A stretch of 64,000 nt of DNA from Streptomyces roseifaciens. Its GTDB lineage: Bacteria; Actinomycetota; Actinomycetes; Streptomycetales; Streptomycetaceae. The notes below the pieces were generated by a model. That model saw nothing but the letters and a program-made list of their open reading frames with translations, ran no database searches and was not told where the DNA came from. Positions 1-8,998 of this stretch are shown piece after piece. The position numbers and the translations under genes were made by a program. The stretch covers positions 2,514,122 through 2,578,121 of the forward strand of contig NZ_LNBE01000003.1 in the NCBI RefSeq assembly GCF_001445655.1, read 5' to 3'. Position 1 is the first letter of the stretch; each line of letters begins with the position of its first letter.

Positions 1-303
1 GTAGTCGAAGCCGGTCGGCTCCACGCCCGTGCCGGGCCCGTCACGCCAGTTGCCCACGGATCCACCGGTGCGTGTCGCCTGGCGCAGCACGTCCTTGACC
101 AGGTCCGCGGCGGGTAAGCGGCGGCGCAGGGTGTCGGCCGCGGTGCCCCAGTAGCGGTGGTTCTGTGAAGGGCTGAGCCGCATCGCCAGGGAGAAGCCGT
201 CGGACGCCGCCTGTGCCGTGGAGGGTATGAGCAGTCCGCTGGTGGCAGCGGCCAGGGGTATCGCCGCCATGCCGCGTATGACCGTTCTTCGCGAGGTGTT
301 CAT
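1..303 (-). CDS. Tat-exported protein, partial (3' end outside window)
   Basis: The first 101 codons of a gene that runs off the left edge. The N-terminus carries the twin-arginine motif TSRRTVIRGMA, a short hydrophobic run and an AQA cleavage site ending near residue 32, so the product is probably exported folded by the Tat pathway. The visible mature part (starting SDGFSLAMRLSPSQNHRYWG) has no domain I recognise. It is transcribed away from the MerR regulator on its right, with about 190 bp between them that could hold both promoters. The function cannot be named from this fragment. Confidence 0.75.
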   Translation of the reverse strand, partial: MNTSRRTVIRGMAAIPLAAATSGLLIPSTAQAASDGFSLAMRLSPSQNHRYWGTAADTLRRRLPAADLVKDVLRQATRTGGSVGNWRDGPGTGVEPTGFDY

Positions 304-493
304 GATCAGACACCGTAGGGGCGGAGTCCGTCATTCGGTACGGCTGGGACACAAGCGGCCATAGGGACGGTCTGCCGAGGTCCTGCCGAACCAGCGGTAT
401 CGGCAGTATCTGCGGTAGCAGGGGAAGGGCATGGACGTCGGCCCGGGTGGGCCGCCCGGGGAAGCGCCACCAGGGTTGCGAGACCATGGGGTC

Positions 494-934
494 ATGGACG
501 ACCTGACGCAGGTGCGGGAGCTGACGCCGATACGGGACGTCGCGGACCGGTTCGAACTGCCACTCTCGACGTTGCACTACTGGGAGCGGCGCGGCCTGGT
601 GGAGCCGCACCGGCGTTCCGGGCGGCGGTACTTCGACGCCGAGCAGGTCTACCGCGTGGCGCTGATCAAGTTGTGGCGGGAGACCGGCCTGATGTCCATC
701 GAGGAGATCGCCGGCCTCCTGCACCGTGACGCCGCCGGCACCAGCGGCGGTGCCGGCAGCACCGGCGGTGCCGACTGGCAGGAGACCGTCCTCGGCCGTA
801 TCGCCGCCCTCGACGCGCACATCGCCCGCCTCAACGCTGCGCGCGCCTACCTCGGCCACCTCCTCACCTGCGCACACGGCGACGACCTGGAGAAATGCCC
901 GGACTTCCGGGCGACCGTCCCCGTGTCCCCCTGA
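494..934 (+). CDS. MerR-family transcriptional regulator
   Basis: 146 residues from the ATG chosen here. The N-terminal 75 residues form a MerR winged helix-turn-helix: IRDVADRFELPLSTLHYWER, then RGLVEPHRRSGRRYFD, with the usual YWERRGL turn. The C-terminal half (AALDAHIARLNAARAYLGHLL) is a probable dimerisation helix and ends in CAHGDDLEKCPDF, two cysteines that could bind a metal or sense redox. Alternatively translation begins at the ATG at 431, which has a better ribosome site (GGGGAAGGG), but the 21 added residues are Gly/Pro-rich and precede the domain. Its target is unknown. A MerR-type promoter lies 11 kb away at 11667-11697, but nothing links the two. Confidence 0.85.
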   Translation: MDDLTQVRELTPIRDVADRFELPLSTLHYWERRGLVEPHRRSGRRYFDAEQVYRVALIKLWRETGLMSIEEIAGLLHRDAAGTSGGAGSTGGADWQETVLGRIAALDAHIARLNAARAYLGHLLTCAHGDDLEKCPDFRATVPVSP

Positions 935-1139
935 CCGCTCACCTGGCGAGGCGTGGTCCCGCTGCGGTGCCGGTCACGGCGAGGCACGGGCCCTCAGCAT
1001 CGGCCATGGCGCGAGGTATGGCCCGGTGGTACCGGCCACGCCACGACGAAGCGTGATCCCGCGGCGTCGGCCACGCCTCGACCGGGTGTGGTCCCGCGGT
1101 GGGCGAGCCGACGCTGCGCCGGCCACGACCCAAGCGCGC

Positions 1140-1219
1140 TCCCGCGGTCCCGCGGTCCCGCGGTCCCGCGGTCCCGCAGTCCCGCAGTCCCGCAGTCCCG
1201 CGGTCCCGCAGTCCCGCGG
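1140..1219. repeat. Tandem 8-bp repeat, TCCCGC(G/A)G x10
   Basis: Ten consecutive copies of an 8-bp unit, seen directly: four TCCCGCGG, three TCCCGCAG, then GG, AG and GG forms alternating. The flanks (about 940-1265) hold scattered copies of a longer degenerate unit containing GTCACGGCGAGGCA followed by a GGTCCCGC-like end. The whole 365-bp gap between the MerR gene and the exporter is therefore low-complexity and repeat-derived. I see no gene in it. Confidence 0.9.
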
Positions 1220-1299
1220 CGCCGCGGAACCCGTCACGGCGAGGCATGGTCCCGCGATGCCAGTGGGTCACCCGGGGCGGGGCACCGTGCCGGAGCGGG

Positions 1300-2841
1300 T
1301 CATGTGCCGGACCGGGGCATGGCTAGAGCCGCCACGAGCGCGGCAACGGCCACGCACCCGGCACAGACAAGGAACGCGACGCCATAACCGTGCGCCAGCG
1401 CGTCCGCCCCGTGCGCGCCACCACGCCCGGGATGCGCGTCCGCCCATGCGTCCGCCGCCGCGGCCGAGACCGTGCTGGTCACGGCGAGCCCGACCGCCCC
1501 ACTGGTCTGCCGGACCGTGTTCAGCACTCCCGCGGCCAGACCGCTGCGCGCCGACGGGACGCCGCCGGTCGCCGCCACCGTGATCGGGGTGAACGCGGCG
1601 GCCGTTCCGAACCCGAACACCACGCCGGAGACCACCACCGTCAGCAGCCAGGAGCCACCCGCGCCCAGCGACGCCGCCACACCCGCGAAGCCGGCCGCGC
1701 CCAGCAGGCAGCACACCACGGACGTCCGGCGCGGCCCGAAGCGTAGCGTCAACGCCCCGGCCGCCCGGGCGCCGGCGAACATCGCCGCCCCGACCGGCAG
1801 GTAGCCCAGCCCGGCGCGCAGCGGCGACCAGCCGTGCACGTCCTGAAGGTACAGCGACAACAGGATGGGGCTGGCGAAGAAGCCCAGACCGAGGAGCAGC
1901 ATCACCACGTTGCCGCTGCTCACCGCGCGAAGCCGGAAGAGGTCGAGCGCCAGCAGTGGCTGCCGGGCCCACCGCGCCTGGTGCAGCACGAGAATCCCCA
2001 GCAGCACGACGCCGCCGACCAGCGGGCCCGTGACCTGCGGGCTCGTCCATCCCGCGACGGCGGTACGCATCAGCGCGTACACCACGCCCGTCAGCCCGGC
2101 CGTGGCCAGCGCGGCCCCCACGACATCGAGGGACGGCCGGCCGGTGCGGTCGTGCCGCGGCAGCCCGCGCGCGGCGCCTACCAGGCACAGCACCCCGATC
2201 GGGACGGTCGCGAAGAACACCCAGCGCCACCCGGCCCACTGGATGAGGACGCCGCCGACCACCGGCCCGGACGCGGCACCGACCGCCCCGACCGCGCTCC
2301 ACGTGCTCAGCACCCGTGCGCGCCGGTCCGGTTCGGTGAACGTCGTGGCCAGCAGCGACAGCGTCACCGGCATCAGGAGGGCCCCACCGAGCCCCTGCAC
2401 CGCCCGCGCGGCCAGCAGCACCTCCGCTGTCACCGCGAAGCCGCAGGCGACCATTCCGGCAGTGAAGAGCGCCGTCCCGGTCAGCAGCGTCGCCCGGTGG
2501 CCGAACACGTCCGCGCACCGGCCGCCGAGCAGCAGGAAGCCCGCGAAGGCGAGGGTGTAGGCATTGACCACCCAGGGCAAGGCTGCTGGTGAGAAGCCGA
2601 GGGCGGCCCGGATGGCAGGCAGCGTCACCGACACGATGGTGGCATCCAGGACGACGACGAACGACCCGGCACAGGCCAGGCCCATCACAAGCCGTTCGCC
2701 TCCACGGGCACGGCGGGCACGGCGGGTGCTGCGGGTACTGCCGGCATGGCGGGTACGCTGCCCACGCCGCTCCGCGGGCCGGTCCGTTCCTGCTTCCACG
2801 CCTGCTGCCACGGCGGGCTCCACCTCCGGTCGCGTACTCAT
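1300..2841 (-). CDS. DHA2-family MFS drug:proton antiporter (14 TM)
   Basis: 513 residues, the normal length for the 14-helix DHA2 group. After a basic 50-residue N-terminal tail come VVLDATIVSVTLP in helix 1 (the DHA2 D1 motif), GGRCADVFGHR (motif A, loop 2-3) and SAVGAVGAASGPVVGGVL in helix 5 (motif C, typical of exporters). The product should be an inner-membrane efflux pump for a hydrophobic compound. Its ATG overlaps the stop of the amidase gene (ATGA), so the two are translationally coupled and probably functionally tied, for example hydrolysis and export of the same class of amide. The substrate is unknown. Confidence 0.92.
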   Translation of the reverse strand: MSTRPEVEPAVAAGVEAGTDRPAERRGQRTRHAGSTRSTRRARRARGGERLVMGLACAGSFVVVLDATIVSVTLPAIRAALGFSPAALPWVVNAYTLAFAGFLLLGGRCADVFGHRATLLTGTALFTAGMVACGFAVTAEVLLAARAVQGLGGALLMPVTLSLLATTFTEPDRRARVLSTWSAVGAVGAASGPVVGGVLIQWAGWRWVFFATVPIGVLCLVGAARGLPRHDRTGRPSLDVVGAALATAGLTGVVYALMRTAVAGWTSPQVTGPLVGGVVLLGILVLHQARWARQPLLALDLFRLRAVSSGNVVMLLLGLGFFASPILLSLYLQDVHGWSPLRAGLGYLPVGAAMFAGARAAGALTLRFGPRRTSVVCCLLGAAGFAGVAASLGAGGSWLLTVVVSGVVFGFGTAAAFTPITVAATGGVPSARSGLAAGVLNTVRQTSGAVGLAVTSTVSAAAADAWADAHPGRGGAHGADALAHGYGVAFLVCAGCVAVAALVAALAMPRSGT

Positions 2842-4670
2842 GCGGGCTCCTCGTCGTCCGCCCGGACGGTGACGTCCGGGCGCAGCACGGGCCGGGCGTC
2901 GCCCGCCGCCGGGACGTCGAACAGGCCGTCGACGGCAGGGCGCTGGGCGGTGTACGCCGCCTCGAATCCGGTGATCTCCCGCTCGCCTGCGGGCAACCCG
3001 GCGGCGGCCAGCAGGCTCCGCACCCTGACAGCCGCATCAGGCTGCGTGGCGGTTCCTTCACTGGGCCCGCTCGTACGCTGCCCTCCACGTTCGTCGGGGC
3101 GTGTGAGTCGTGTGGTGTCCTCGGTGTCCGCAGCGCCGCACTTGTGTGCCGGCCTGCGCGTCTGCAGCGGCACGTGCGTGTGGTGCTCCCCGCGTCCCAT
3201 GGCGGCGCGTGCATGCGGTGCCGTGGCCGCCGACAGATCAGGGATGCGTCGGTGCCAGTCGGTGTGCTGCTGGAAGGCGTCCCCGACCCGCAGGATCGCC
3301 GCCTCGCCCGCCACCGGGCCCGCGATCTGCATCGACAGGGGAAGGCCCGTCCCCGTGCGGCCCATCGGCACAGCGAGGACGGGGTTGGCCAATGGATTCC
3401 AGTACGGGGTGTAGATCTTCCCGAACACGCCCGCGTGGTCCTGGTGCCCCGCCTCGTCGGCCAGGGCGGCGAACGGCGGCGCCCCGACCGACGCGGTCGG
3501 GCACACGATCACGTCGACATCCGCGAACAGCGCGTCCACGGCCCGCTGCGCCACCGTGCGCACCCGCTGCGCCTGGACGTAGTCCGCGCCTGATATCAGC
3601 GCGCCCGTGGCAAGCAGGCCGCGCGCGGCCACGCCGTAGTCGTCCCAATGCCGGGACAGGGCGGTGCGGTGGTGGGCGAGACCCTCGCCGGCCGCGGTCA
3701 CGAACGTCGTGGTGATCATCTCCTGCCAGTAGGGCAGCCGGATCTCCACCGGGACGGCGCCGAGTCCGGCGAGCACCGACACGGCCTCGTCGAACGCGCC
3801 GGGCAGCGACGGATCGCCGTCCGCGGGGAGGTGGTGTTCCCGTACGACGCCGACCCGCAGTCCGTCCAGGCCCTCGCCGCACCCGGTGTCGCCGAAGGAG
3901 GCGTCGAAGGAGGCGTGGAAGGAGGCGCCGACGCCGTCGTGCTCTCCGGCGATGACGCCGAGCACTGCCGCGCAGTCTCTGGCGCTCCGGGCGAGCGGGC
4001 CGACCCGGTCGAGGCTGTACGCCAGCGGCACGCACCCGGCCACGGGCACCCGCCCGTACGTCGGCATCAGCCCGCTGATCCCGCAGAACGCGGCGGGCAT
4101 CCGGATGCTGCCCCCGGTGTCGCTGCCGATCCCGGCCAGGAACATCCCCGCCACGATACCGCTGGCCGAGCCCGAACTGGAGCCCCCGGCCCAGGACTCG
4201 GTCCGCCACGGATTGCGCGGCAACGGGAAGGGCTTGTCTTCCTCCGGCAGCCCGCAGCCGAACTCCACCGCGGTCGTCTTCCCGGTGATCACTGCCCCGG
4301 CAGCCCGCAGCCGGGCCACCACCGGGGCGTCCCGCCCGGCCCACCAGTCCCGGTCGTGGACCAGGCTCTGCGCGGTGGTCGGTCCGTCCGCCACCGCGAT
4401 GGTGTCCTTGACTCCGAACGGGATCCCGTGCAGCGGCCCGCGGTCGATGCCGCGCGCCAACTCCTCGTCGGCGCGGCGGGCCGCCGCCCGCGCCTGCTCG
4501 ACGAACCGCGTCAGGTACACCCCGAGCGACCCGTCGGCGCGCTCGGCCGCGGCGACGGCGGTCTCGGTCAACCCGACGCTGGTCACGCTCCCGTCCCGCA
4601 ACGCCTGCGCGGCTTCGGTCAGGGTCAGGGCCAGGGGCAAGGTCAGGGGAACGGTCAACACTTCACTCAC
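2838..4670 (-). CDS. Amidase-signature hydrolase with C-terminal extension
   Basis: 610 residues, about 130 more than a usual amidase. The Ser-cisSer-Lys triad is visible: Lys88 in GIPFGVKDT, the Gly-Ser-rich loop AGGSSSGSASG near 161-171, and the nucleophile Ser188 in GSDTGGSIRMPA. It should hydrolyse a small amide or carbamoyl compound in the cytoplasm. The catalytic domain ends near residue 470. After a basic, Thr/Arg-rich linker, the last 60 residues (VRSLLAAAGLPAGEREI... PVLRP) resemble the small AtzG-type partner subunit found beside AtzE-like amidases. That comparison is from memory of the family. It is the first gene of a two-gene unit with the DHA2 exporter. TTG or GTG starts inside the N-terminus are possible. 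Confidence 0.88.
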   Translation of the reverse strand: MSEVLTVPLTLPLALTLTEAAQALRDGSVTSVGLTETAVAAAERADGSLGVYLTRFVEQARAAARRADEELARGIDRGPLHGIPFGVKDTIAVADGPTTAQSLVHDRDWWAGRDAPVVARLRAAGAVITGKTTAVEFGCGLPEEDKPFPLPRNPWRTESWAGGSSSGSASGIVAGMFLAGIGSDTGGSIRMPAAFCGISGLMPTYGRVPVAGCVPLAYSLDRVGPLARSARDCAAVLGVIAGEHDGVGASFHASFDASFGDTGCGEGLDGLRVGVVREHHLPADGDPSLPGAFDEAVSVLAGLGAVPVEIRLPYWQEMITTTFVTAAGEGLAHHRTALSRHWDDYGVAARGLLATGALISGADYVQAQRVRTVAQRAVDALFADVDVIVCPTASVGAPPFAALADEAGHQDHAGVFGKIYTPYWNPLANPVLAVPMGRTGTGLPLSMQIAGPVAGEAAILRVGDAFQQHTDWHRRIPDLSAATAPHARAAMGRGEHHTHVPLQTRRPAHKCGAADTEDTTRLTRPDERGGQRTSGPSEGTATQPDAAVRVRSLLAAAGLPAGEREITGFEAAYTAQRPAVDGLFDVPAAGDARPVLRPDVTVRADDEEPA

Positions 4671-5155
4671 GCTTCACCTCCACATCCGCCGTCCCTGATC
4701 GCGGACGGCCGGTGAGACGTGACCCTCCCAACTCAACCCGGGTTGAACGCAACTTCCTCGGCGCCGCACACCACCGCCACGGTCCTACGACCGTCGGCCC
4801 TGTAGACCATCGCGATCCGCGACCAAGTCCGCGTGCCACGCCAGTGGCGACCCACCCGATGCCCGGGGGCCAAGGGGGCTTGCTCCTGGATTCCTTGATC
4901 AAACCCTGGCGGATCTTCGACGGGGGCTCAGCTCACTCCTCGACCGCCCGCGTACGAGTGGTCGAGGACAGGTTGGCGGATGGTGGGGGTGGCCTGCGGG
5001 TCCTCGTGATGGCAGGCGGCGCTGGTGGTGGTGGGGGGGTGGGGGGAGGGGGGTGCGCGGTGGGCGTGCTGCCAGTGGCGTCGTTCGAACATGCCGGTGA
5101 GGCCGGACAAAGCTTGCGCCGGGCGGGTCCTTGAGAGTGGCGGACAGTCCCTTTC
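4671..5155. other. Intergenic stretch without a recognisable gene
   Basis: No open frame here has the codon pattern of the neighbouring genes. The main feature is a G-rich run on the plus strand around 5024-5055 (groups of three to seven G separated by single T or A), which could form a G-quadruplex. It lies between the amidase start and the end of the broken SDR gene, so it probably contains the amidase promoter near 4680-4760. No clear -10/-35 pair was found. Confidence 0.5.
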
Positions 5156-5686
5156 TCACGGGGTTCGCAGGTAGCCGCCGTCGATGGGGATGCGGCAGCC
5201 AGTGATGTAGGAAGCGGCGGGGGAGAGAAGGAAGGCGACCGCTTTTCCGAATTCCTCGGGTCGGCCGTAGCGCCGTAGAGGGATTGCCGCGGTATCGCGG
5301 TCCCGGGCCGCTGCCGGGTCGGGGGAGTGGGCGTCGATCCGGCGCGCTCGGTCGGTGTCGATCGAGGCCGGCAGCAGCCCGATGACGCGGATGCCTTGTG
5401 GGCCGAGTTCATCGGCGAGACTTTTGGCGGCCATGGCGAGGCCGGGGCGTAGTCCGTTGGAGAGGCCGAGTTGGGGAAGGGGGGAGCGTGCGCTGGTGGA
5501 CAGAACGAAGGCGAGGCATCCGCCGGGGGCCAGGACTTTGGCGGCGGTGCGGGCCAGGCGCACGGCGCTGAGGTAGACGGTCTCGAAGGCGTGCCGCCAG
5601 GTGTTGGGCGGCTCCCTACAGCGTGTCCCGCCCGCGAGGGTGTTGACGCGGTTCGCGTACTCGCGACGTGACGCTTGACTGTGCCC
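5156..5686 (-). pseudogene. Short-chain dehydrogenase/reductase, 5' truncated
   Basis: The reading frame is open from 5686 downwards and matches the C-terminal two thirds of an SDR: NTLAGG, NTWRHAFETVYLSAVRLARTAA, FVLSTSARSPLPQLGLSNGLRPGLAMAAKSLADELGPQGIRV and SYITGCRIPIDGGYLRTP are all recognisable in order. The N-terminal Rossmann segment with TGxxxGxG is missing and a TAG stands at 5687-5689 instead. The active-site Tyr position reads LSN, as in an atypical SDR subgroup. A GTG at 5563 could start a 135-residue product, but it would lack the nucleotide-binding fold. I regard it as a dead gene cut at its 5' side. Confidence 0.75.
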
Positions 5687-5845
5687 CTACGGCACGGTGT
5701 CTGCTGAGATCCGAGAAGAGCGATGGGGCTGGACGCTCCCGTTACGGATCATCCGATCTGGCACAAAGGAGCGCACCGCAATGGAAGCCGGCCCTGGCCG
5801 CACCCTGCGGCCCCCCTCTCCGTCACACGAGTGGAGGAACCAGTA

Positions 5846-6199
5846 GTGATCCGAATGCGCAAGAGCATCGTCGCCGCGGTCACGGCCCTGGCGATCGCCG
5901 GTGGTGGCGCCGTGACCGTCGTCGCCACGCCAGGAACAGCACAGGCAGCCCCCGCGAGCAGCAAGATCAAGGACAAGCAAAGGCGCTTGGGGGAAGTCTA
6001 TTGGTATGACGCGGCCAAGGGGTTCGGCTACATCACCTACAGGTTGGCAGGCGGGGCTTATGGGAACCTCTTCACGCACCACAGTTTGATCGAAAAGCCT
6101 TGGAAAATGGAGCAAGGCGACATCGTCTCGTTCATCATTGCGAAGGGGCCCGCGGGGTATGACGTTGCCACCGGCGTAAAGGAGATCGCCGACGCGTGA
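5846..6199 (+). CDS. Exported cold-shock-domain protein
   Basis: 117 residues after the GTG start, which has GGAGGAA six bases upstream; the ATG at 5855 is an alternative. Residues 1-35 form a Sec signal peptide (MRKSIVAAVTALAIAGGGAV, then AQAAPA). Residues 48-115 read as a complete cold-shock domain: GEVYWYDAAKGFGYIT (RNP1-like KGFGYI), NLFTHHSLI (RNP2-like, usually VFVHFS) and a final GPAGYDVATGVKEI in place of GPKGPQATNVRAV. Ordinary CspA proteins are about 67 residues and cytoplasmic. Here the fold is preceded by an export signal, so the protein should act outside the cell. It lies between an SDR pseudogene and an IS. A standalone gene is most likely; no partner is evident. Confidence 0.8.
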   Translation: MIRMRKSIVAAVTALAIAGGGAVTVVATPGTAQAAPASSKIKDKQRRLGEVYWYDAAKGFGYITYRLAGGAYGNLFTHHSLIEKPWKMEQGDIVSFIIAKGPAGYDVATGVKEIADA

Positions 6200-6297
6200 T
6201 CTTGTAGGTGAGCAGGCCGTGGGCGGCGGGGCGAGGCCGCCTCTTAGCACTGCGAAGGCCACGTGAGGTAGGCAACGCACATCAGCGTCGTCCAGGC

Positions 6298-7380
6298 GGT
6301 TTTGTTTGGATCACCGGGCGGAGCAGAGAAAGATGCCTGCGATGTGGAGTCCGGCCGGGTAGATGGTCGCGGTCTTCTTGTGGCGGGTGGCGATCCCTCG
6401 CCACTGCTTCAGCCGGTTGATGCACCTCTCGACGGTGTTGCGCTGCTTGTAGATCTCGCGGTCGTAAGGTGGGTGGCCTGCCGCCGCGGCCGCCCCGGCG
6501 CAAACGGTGTCCCTGCTGATCAGCTGGGACCGGAATGACTGCTCGGATTCCGCGCTTGCGCAGGTGCTCGCGGATGGCGCGTGAGGAGTACGTCTTGTCC
6601 CCGGCGACCGCGTCAGGGCGGGTGCGGGGTCGTCCTACCGGGCCGCGGACGCGGACCTTGTTCAGGACGGGGGCGAAGTGGGGGCTGTCGGCGGCCTGTC
6701 CGGTGGTCAGGATGAGCGCGAGCGGGCGGCACTTGCGGTCGGCGGCGATGTGGACCTTGCTGGTCTGCCCGCCGCGCGAGCGCCCGAGCAGGGCGGCCTT
6801 CAGCCGGAGCCGGAGCCGGTGTCGGCGCCGGGTGCGGCGTCGCTCTTGTCGGGCGGGGTCGCCATCGTCGCCGGATCGCCCGTCTTGTCCCTGCTCATCG
6901 CCCCCTTTGGCCGGTCCTTGCCCTGCTCGTCGGCGGCCTTCTCCAAGGCGCCGAGGACCACTTCGCCGAGCTGTATCCCGGCGGCGTCGTGGTGGGCGCG
7001 GGCGGTGGTGGAGTCCACGCTGACCAGCGACAGGTCCACCCCGCCCTGCTTCGCGGCCTCGGCTATCAGGTCTTCCGGCAGGGCCTCGAAGACGCCGGCG
7101 TCCCGCCATTGGCGGAAGCGGTTGTGGAGGGTGGTCCAGGCGCCGAACTGGGCGGGCATCTCCCGCCACTGCGCACCGGCCCGGAAGCGCCAGATCAGGC
7201 CTTCGAACTGCTGCCGCAGCTGCTCGGGATACGGGCCGTACGCGCCGATCGGCAAGTACGGCTCGATGAACACCCATGCCTCGGCCGTCAGTTGTGCACG
7301 CGTCATGCACTCCGAACTACCGGATCCGCCCCCGCACCGGGGACGGATCCCACGAATTGATCACGACCCGGTACGGACCC
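6298..7380 (-). mobile_element. Decayed IS5-family (IS427-like) element with broken transposase
   Basis: A DDE transposase is encoded on the minus strand from 7306 to 6311 in three frames. The first (7306-6800: MTRAQLTAEAWVFIEPYLP ... VSVDSTTARAHHDAAG) continues in a second frame from about 6860 (GRSRGGQTSKVHIAADRK, DKTYSSRAIREHLRKRG), a switch that may be the programmed frameshift known in this group. A further shift near 6470 precedes YKQRNTVERCINRLKQWRG and has no such excuse. The right end reads GGGTCCGT inward from 7380 and is flanked by TA; the left inverted repeat is degraded, so that border is approximate. The element sits 7 bp beyond the stop codon of the serine hydrolase gene. Confidence 0.8.
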
Positions 7381-7387
7381 TAGGGGC

Positions 7388-8998
7388 TCAGGGCAGCTGG
7401 GCCGTGATCACCGCGGTGGTGCAGAGGAGGGCGGCCAGCGGGAGGGTGGGAAGGGCGAAGGTGACGGCGCGCAGCCAGGGCCGGCGGCCCCGGGTGGTCG
7501 GGAGGGCAGGCCAGCGGCGGACGGACTCGGCGGCCGTGGCGGCGAGCAGGCCGGCGCCGAGGGCGGAGACGACGCCCGGGACGTGGCCCCACTCGCCGAC
7601 CCGCAGGGCGAGCAGCCAGCAGGCGGCGGCGGTCAGCGGCAGGGAGACGGCCTTGAGCCGGTCCAGCGGGCGGGAGAGGCGGGCCCGGCGGGGCCGCACC
7701 AGGCCGAGCAGGGTGAGTGCGGGCACGCCGGCCGAGAGCAGGACGGTGAAGGCGAGCAGGATCGGGTGCGGGGTCTGCGGCTCGTCGAACTCGGGGGCAC
7801 TGATGCCGAGCAGCCCGAAGCCGATCTTTTCGGTCGGTGTGCGGGTGGAGTTGGCGAGCACGACGACCGCGCGCTGGTCGGAGGTGTAGGCGACGAACGC
7901 GCGTGAGCCGTTGGTCAGCCCGTTGTGCCAGCCGACCTTGGTGCCACCGGCGTTCCATAGCTGCCAGCCGAGCCCGATCCGCCCGTCCCGGTCGGCGTAG
8001 TCGGCGACTGAGGCTCGCGGGGTGTGTGTCAGGGCGAGCGCGGCGGGCGGGTTCGGGGCGGTGTTGGCCGCGAGGAAGGCGGCGAGGTCGGCGCTGGTGG
8101 TCCAGGTGCCGGTGCCGACCGCCGCCCACTGCGGGTTGGTCCACGGGACGACCGGGGTGCCGGCGGTGTGGAACGGCAGGATGGCTCCGTCCGGGGTGCC
8201 GGGGGTGGTGCGGACGGTGGTGTGCTTCATGCCGAGCGGGGCGAGGACCCGCTCGCGCAGGGCGGTCGGGTAGTCGCGCCCGTCGACCTTGGCCAGGGTC
8301 TCGCCGAGGACGGCGTAGCCGAGGTTGGAGTAGGAGTACTTGGTGTCGGGCTTCGGTCCGTAGCCGGAGAGGCGGGTGAGCGCGCGGACCGGGTCGCCGA
8401 GTACGGAGTAGCCGTCGCCGCCCAGCAGGTAGCCGGCCATCGCGAGGGGGAACTGCGCGCCGTCGGGCGGGAAGGACGGCAGGCCGGCGGTGTGGGTGGC
8501 GAGCTGCTCGACGGTGATGCCGGCCACCGCCGGATCGGCGAAGGTGTACTCGGGCCAGAGCCCGCCGACGGTGTCGGTGAGCCTGATCTTCCCGGCGTCG
8601 AGGAGGCTGCCGAGGAGGCTCGCGGTGAGCACCTTCTGCGCGGATCCGGTCTCGAAGACGGTGTCCGGGGTGACGGGGGTGGAGCCGTCGGTGGTGCCCA
8701 GCGCGGCCCGGGTCACCTTGCCGTGGTCGACCACCGCCACCGAGACCCCCACCGAGCCGCCCGCGCCCTGCCCGTCCGGCAGCAGGCCGGCGACCCGCTC
8801 GGCCAGTGCGCCGTCCCCGCTGCGGTGGGCGGCGGCCGGCGCGCTGCGCGGACCGGTGGCGAAGGCGGCCAGCGCGGCGAGGACGGCGGCGACCGCCGTC
8901 CATCGGACGGTTCGCCGCCGACCCCCGCGCTGGGAGCGGGCGTTGGGTGAGGTGGAACCGGGTGGAGCGGTCTCGGACACGGGCACGGGCACAGGCAC
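7388..8998 (-). CDS. Membrane-anchored serine hydrolase (beta-lactamase/D,D-peptidase fold)
   Basis: 536 residues from the GTG at 8998, chosen because GGAGGA lies just upstream and longer readings would run into the divergent kinase gene. A basic segment and one hydrophobic helix (TAVAAVLAALAAFATG) export the catalytic domain. The three class C/D,D-peptidase motifs are present: SAQK near residues 119-122, YSN near 223-225 and HNG near 358-360 in place of KTG. From about residue 400 there are four further hydrophobic helices, so both ends are membrane-bound. Substrates may be cell-wall peptides, D-amino-acid esters or beta-lactams; the sequence does not decide. The gene is divergent from a two-component system with 166 bp between starts, suggesting shared control. 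Confidence 0.88.
   Translation of the reverse strand: MPVPVPVSETAPPGSTSPNARSQRGGRRRTVRWTAVAAVLAALAAFATGPRSAPAAAHRSGDGALAERVAGLLPDGQGAGGSVGVSVAVVDHGKVTRAALGTTDGSTPVTPDTVFETGSAQKVLTASLLGSLLDAGKIRLTDTVGGLWPEYTFADPAVAGITVEQLATHTAGLPSFPPDGAQFPLAMAGYLLGGDGYSVLGDPVRALTRLSGYGPKPDTKYSYSNLGYAVLGETLAKVDGRDYPTALRERVLAPLGMKHTTVRTTPGTPDGAILPFHTAGTPVVPWTNPQWAAVGTGTWTTSADLAAFLAANTAPNPPAALALTHTPRASVADYADRDGRIGLGWQLWNAGGTKVGWHNGLTNGSRAFVAYTSDQRAVVVLANSTRTPTEKIGFGLLGISAPEFDEPQTPHPILLAFTVLLSAGVPALTLLGLVRPRRARLSRPLDRLKAVSLPLTAAACWLLALRVGEWGHVPGVVSALGAGLLAATAAESVRRWPALPTTRGRRPWLRAVTFALPTLPLAALLCTTAVITAQLP

Noticed and set aside
1140..1219. CRISPR array
   Set aside because: The units are 8 bp with no spacers, and no cas gene is present.
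1268..3214. 648-codon minus-strand frame overlapping the DHA2 exporter
   Set aside because: Shadow frame: the exporter motifs lie in the adjacent frame and this reading is an Arg/Gly-rich artefact.
4712..5134. 140-codon plus-strand ORF rich in Gly
   Set aside because: Built from a G-rich tract, no start signal, codon pattern unlike neighbours.
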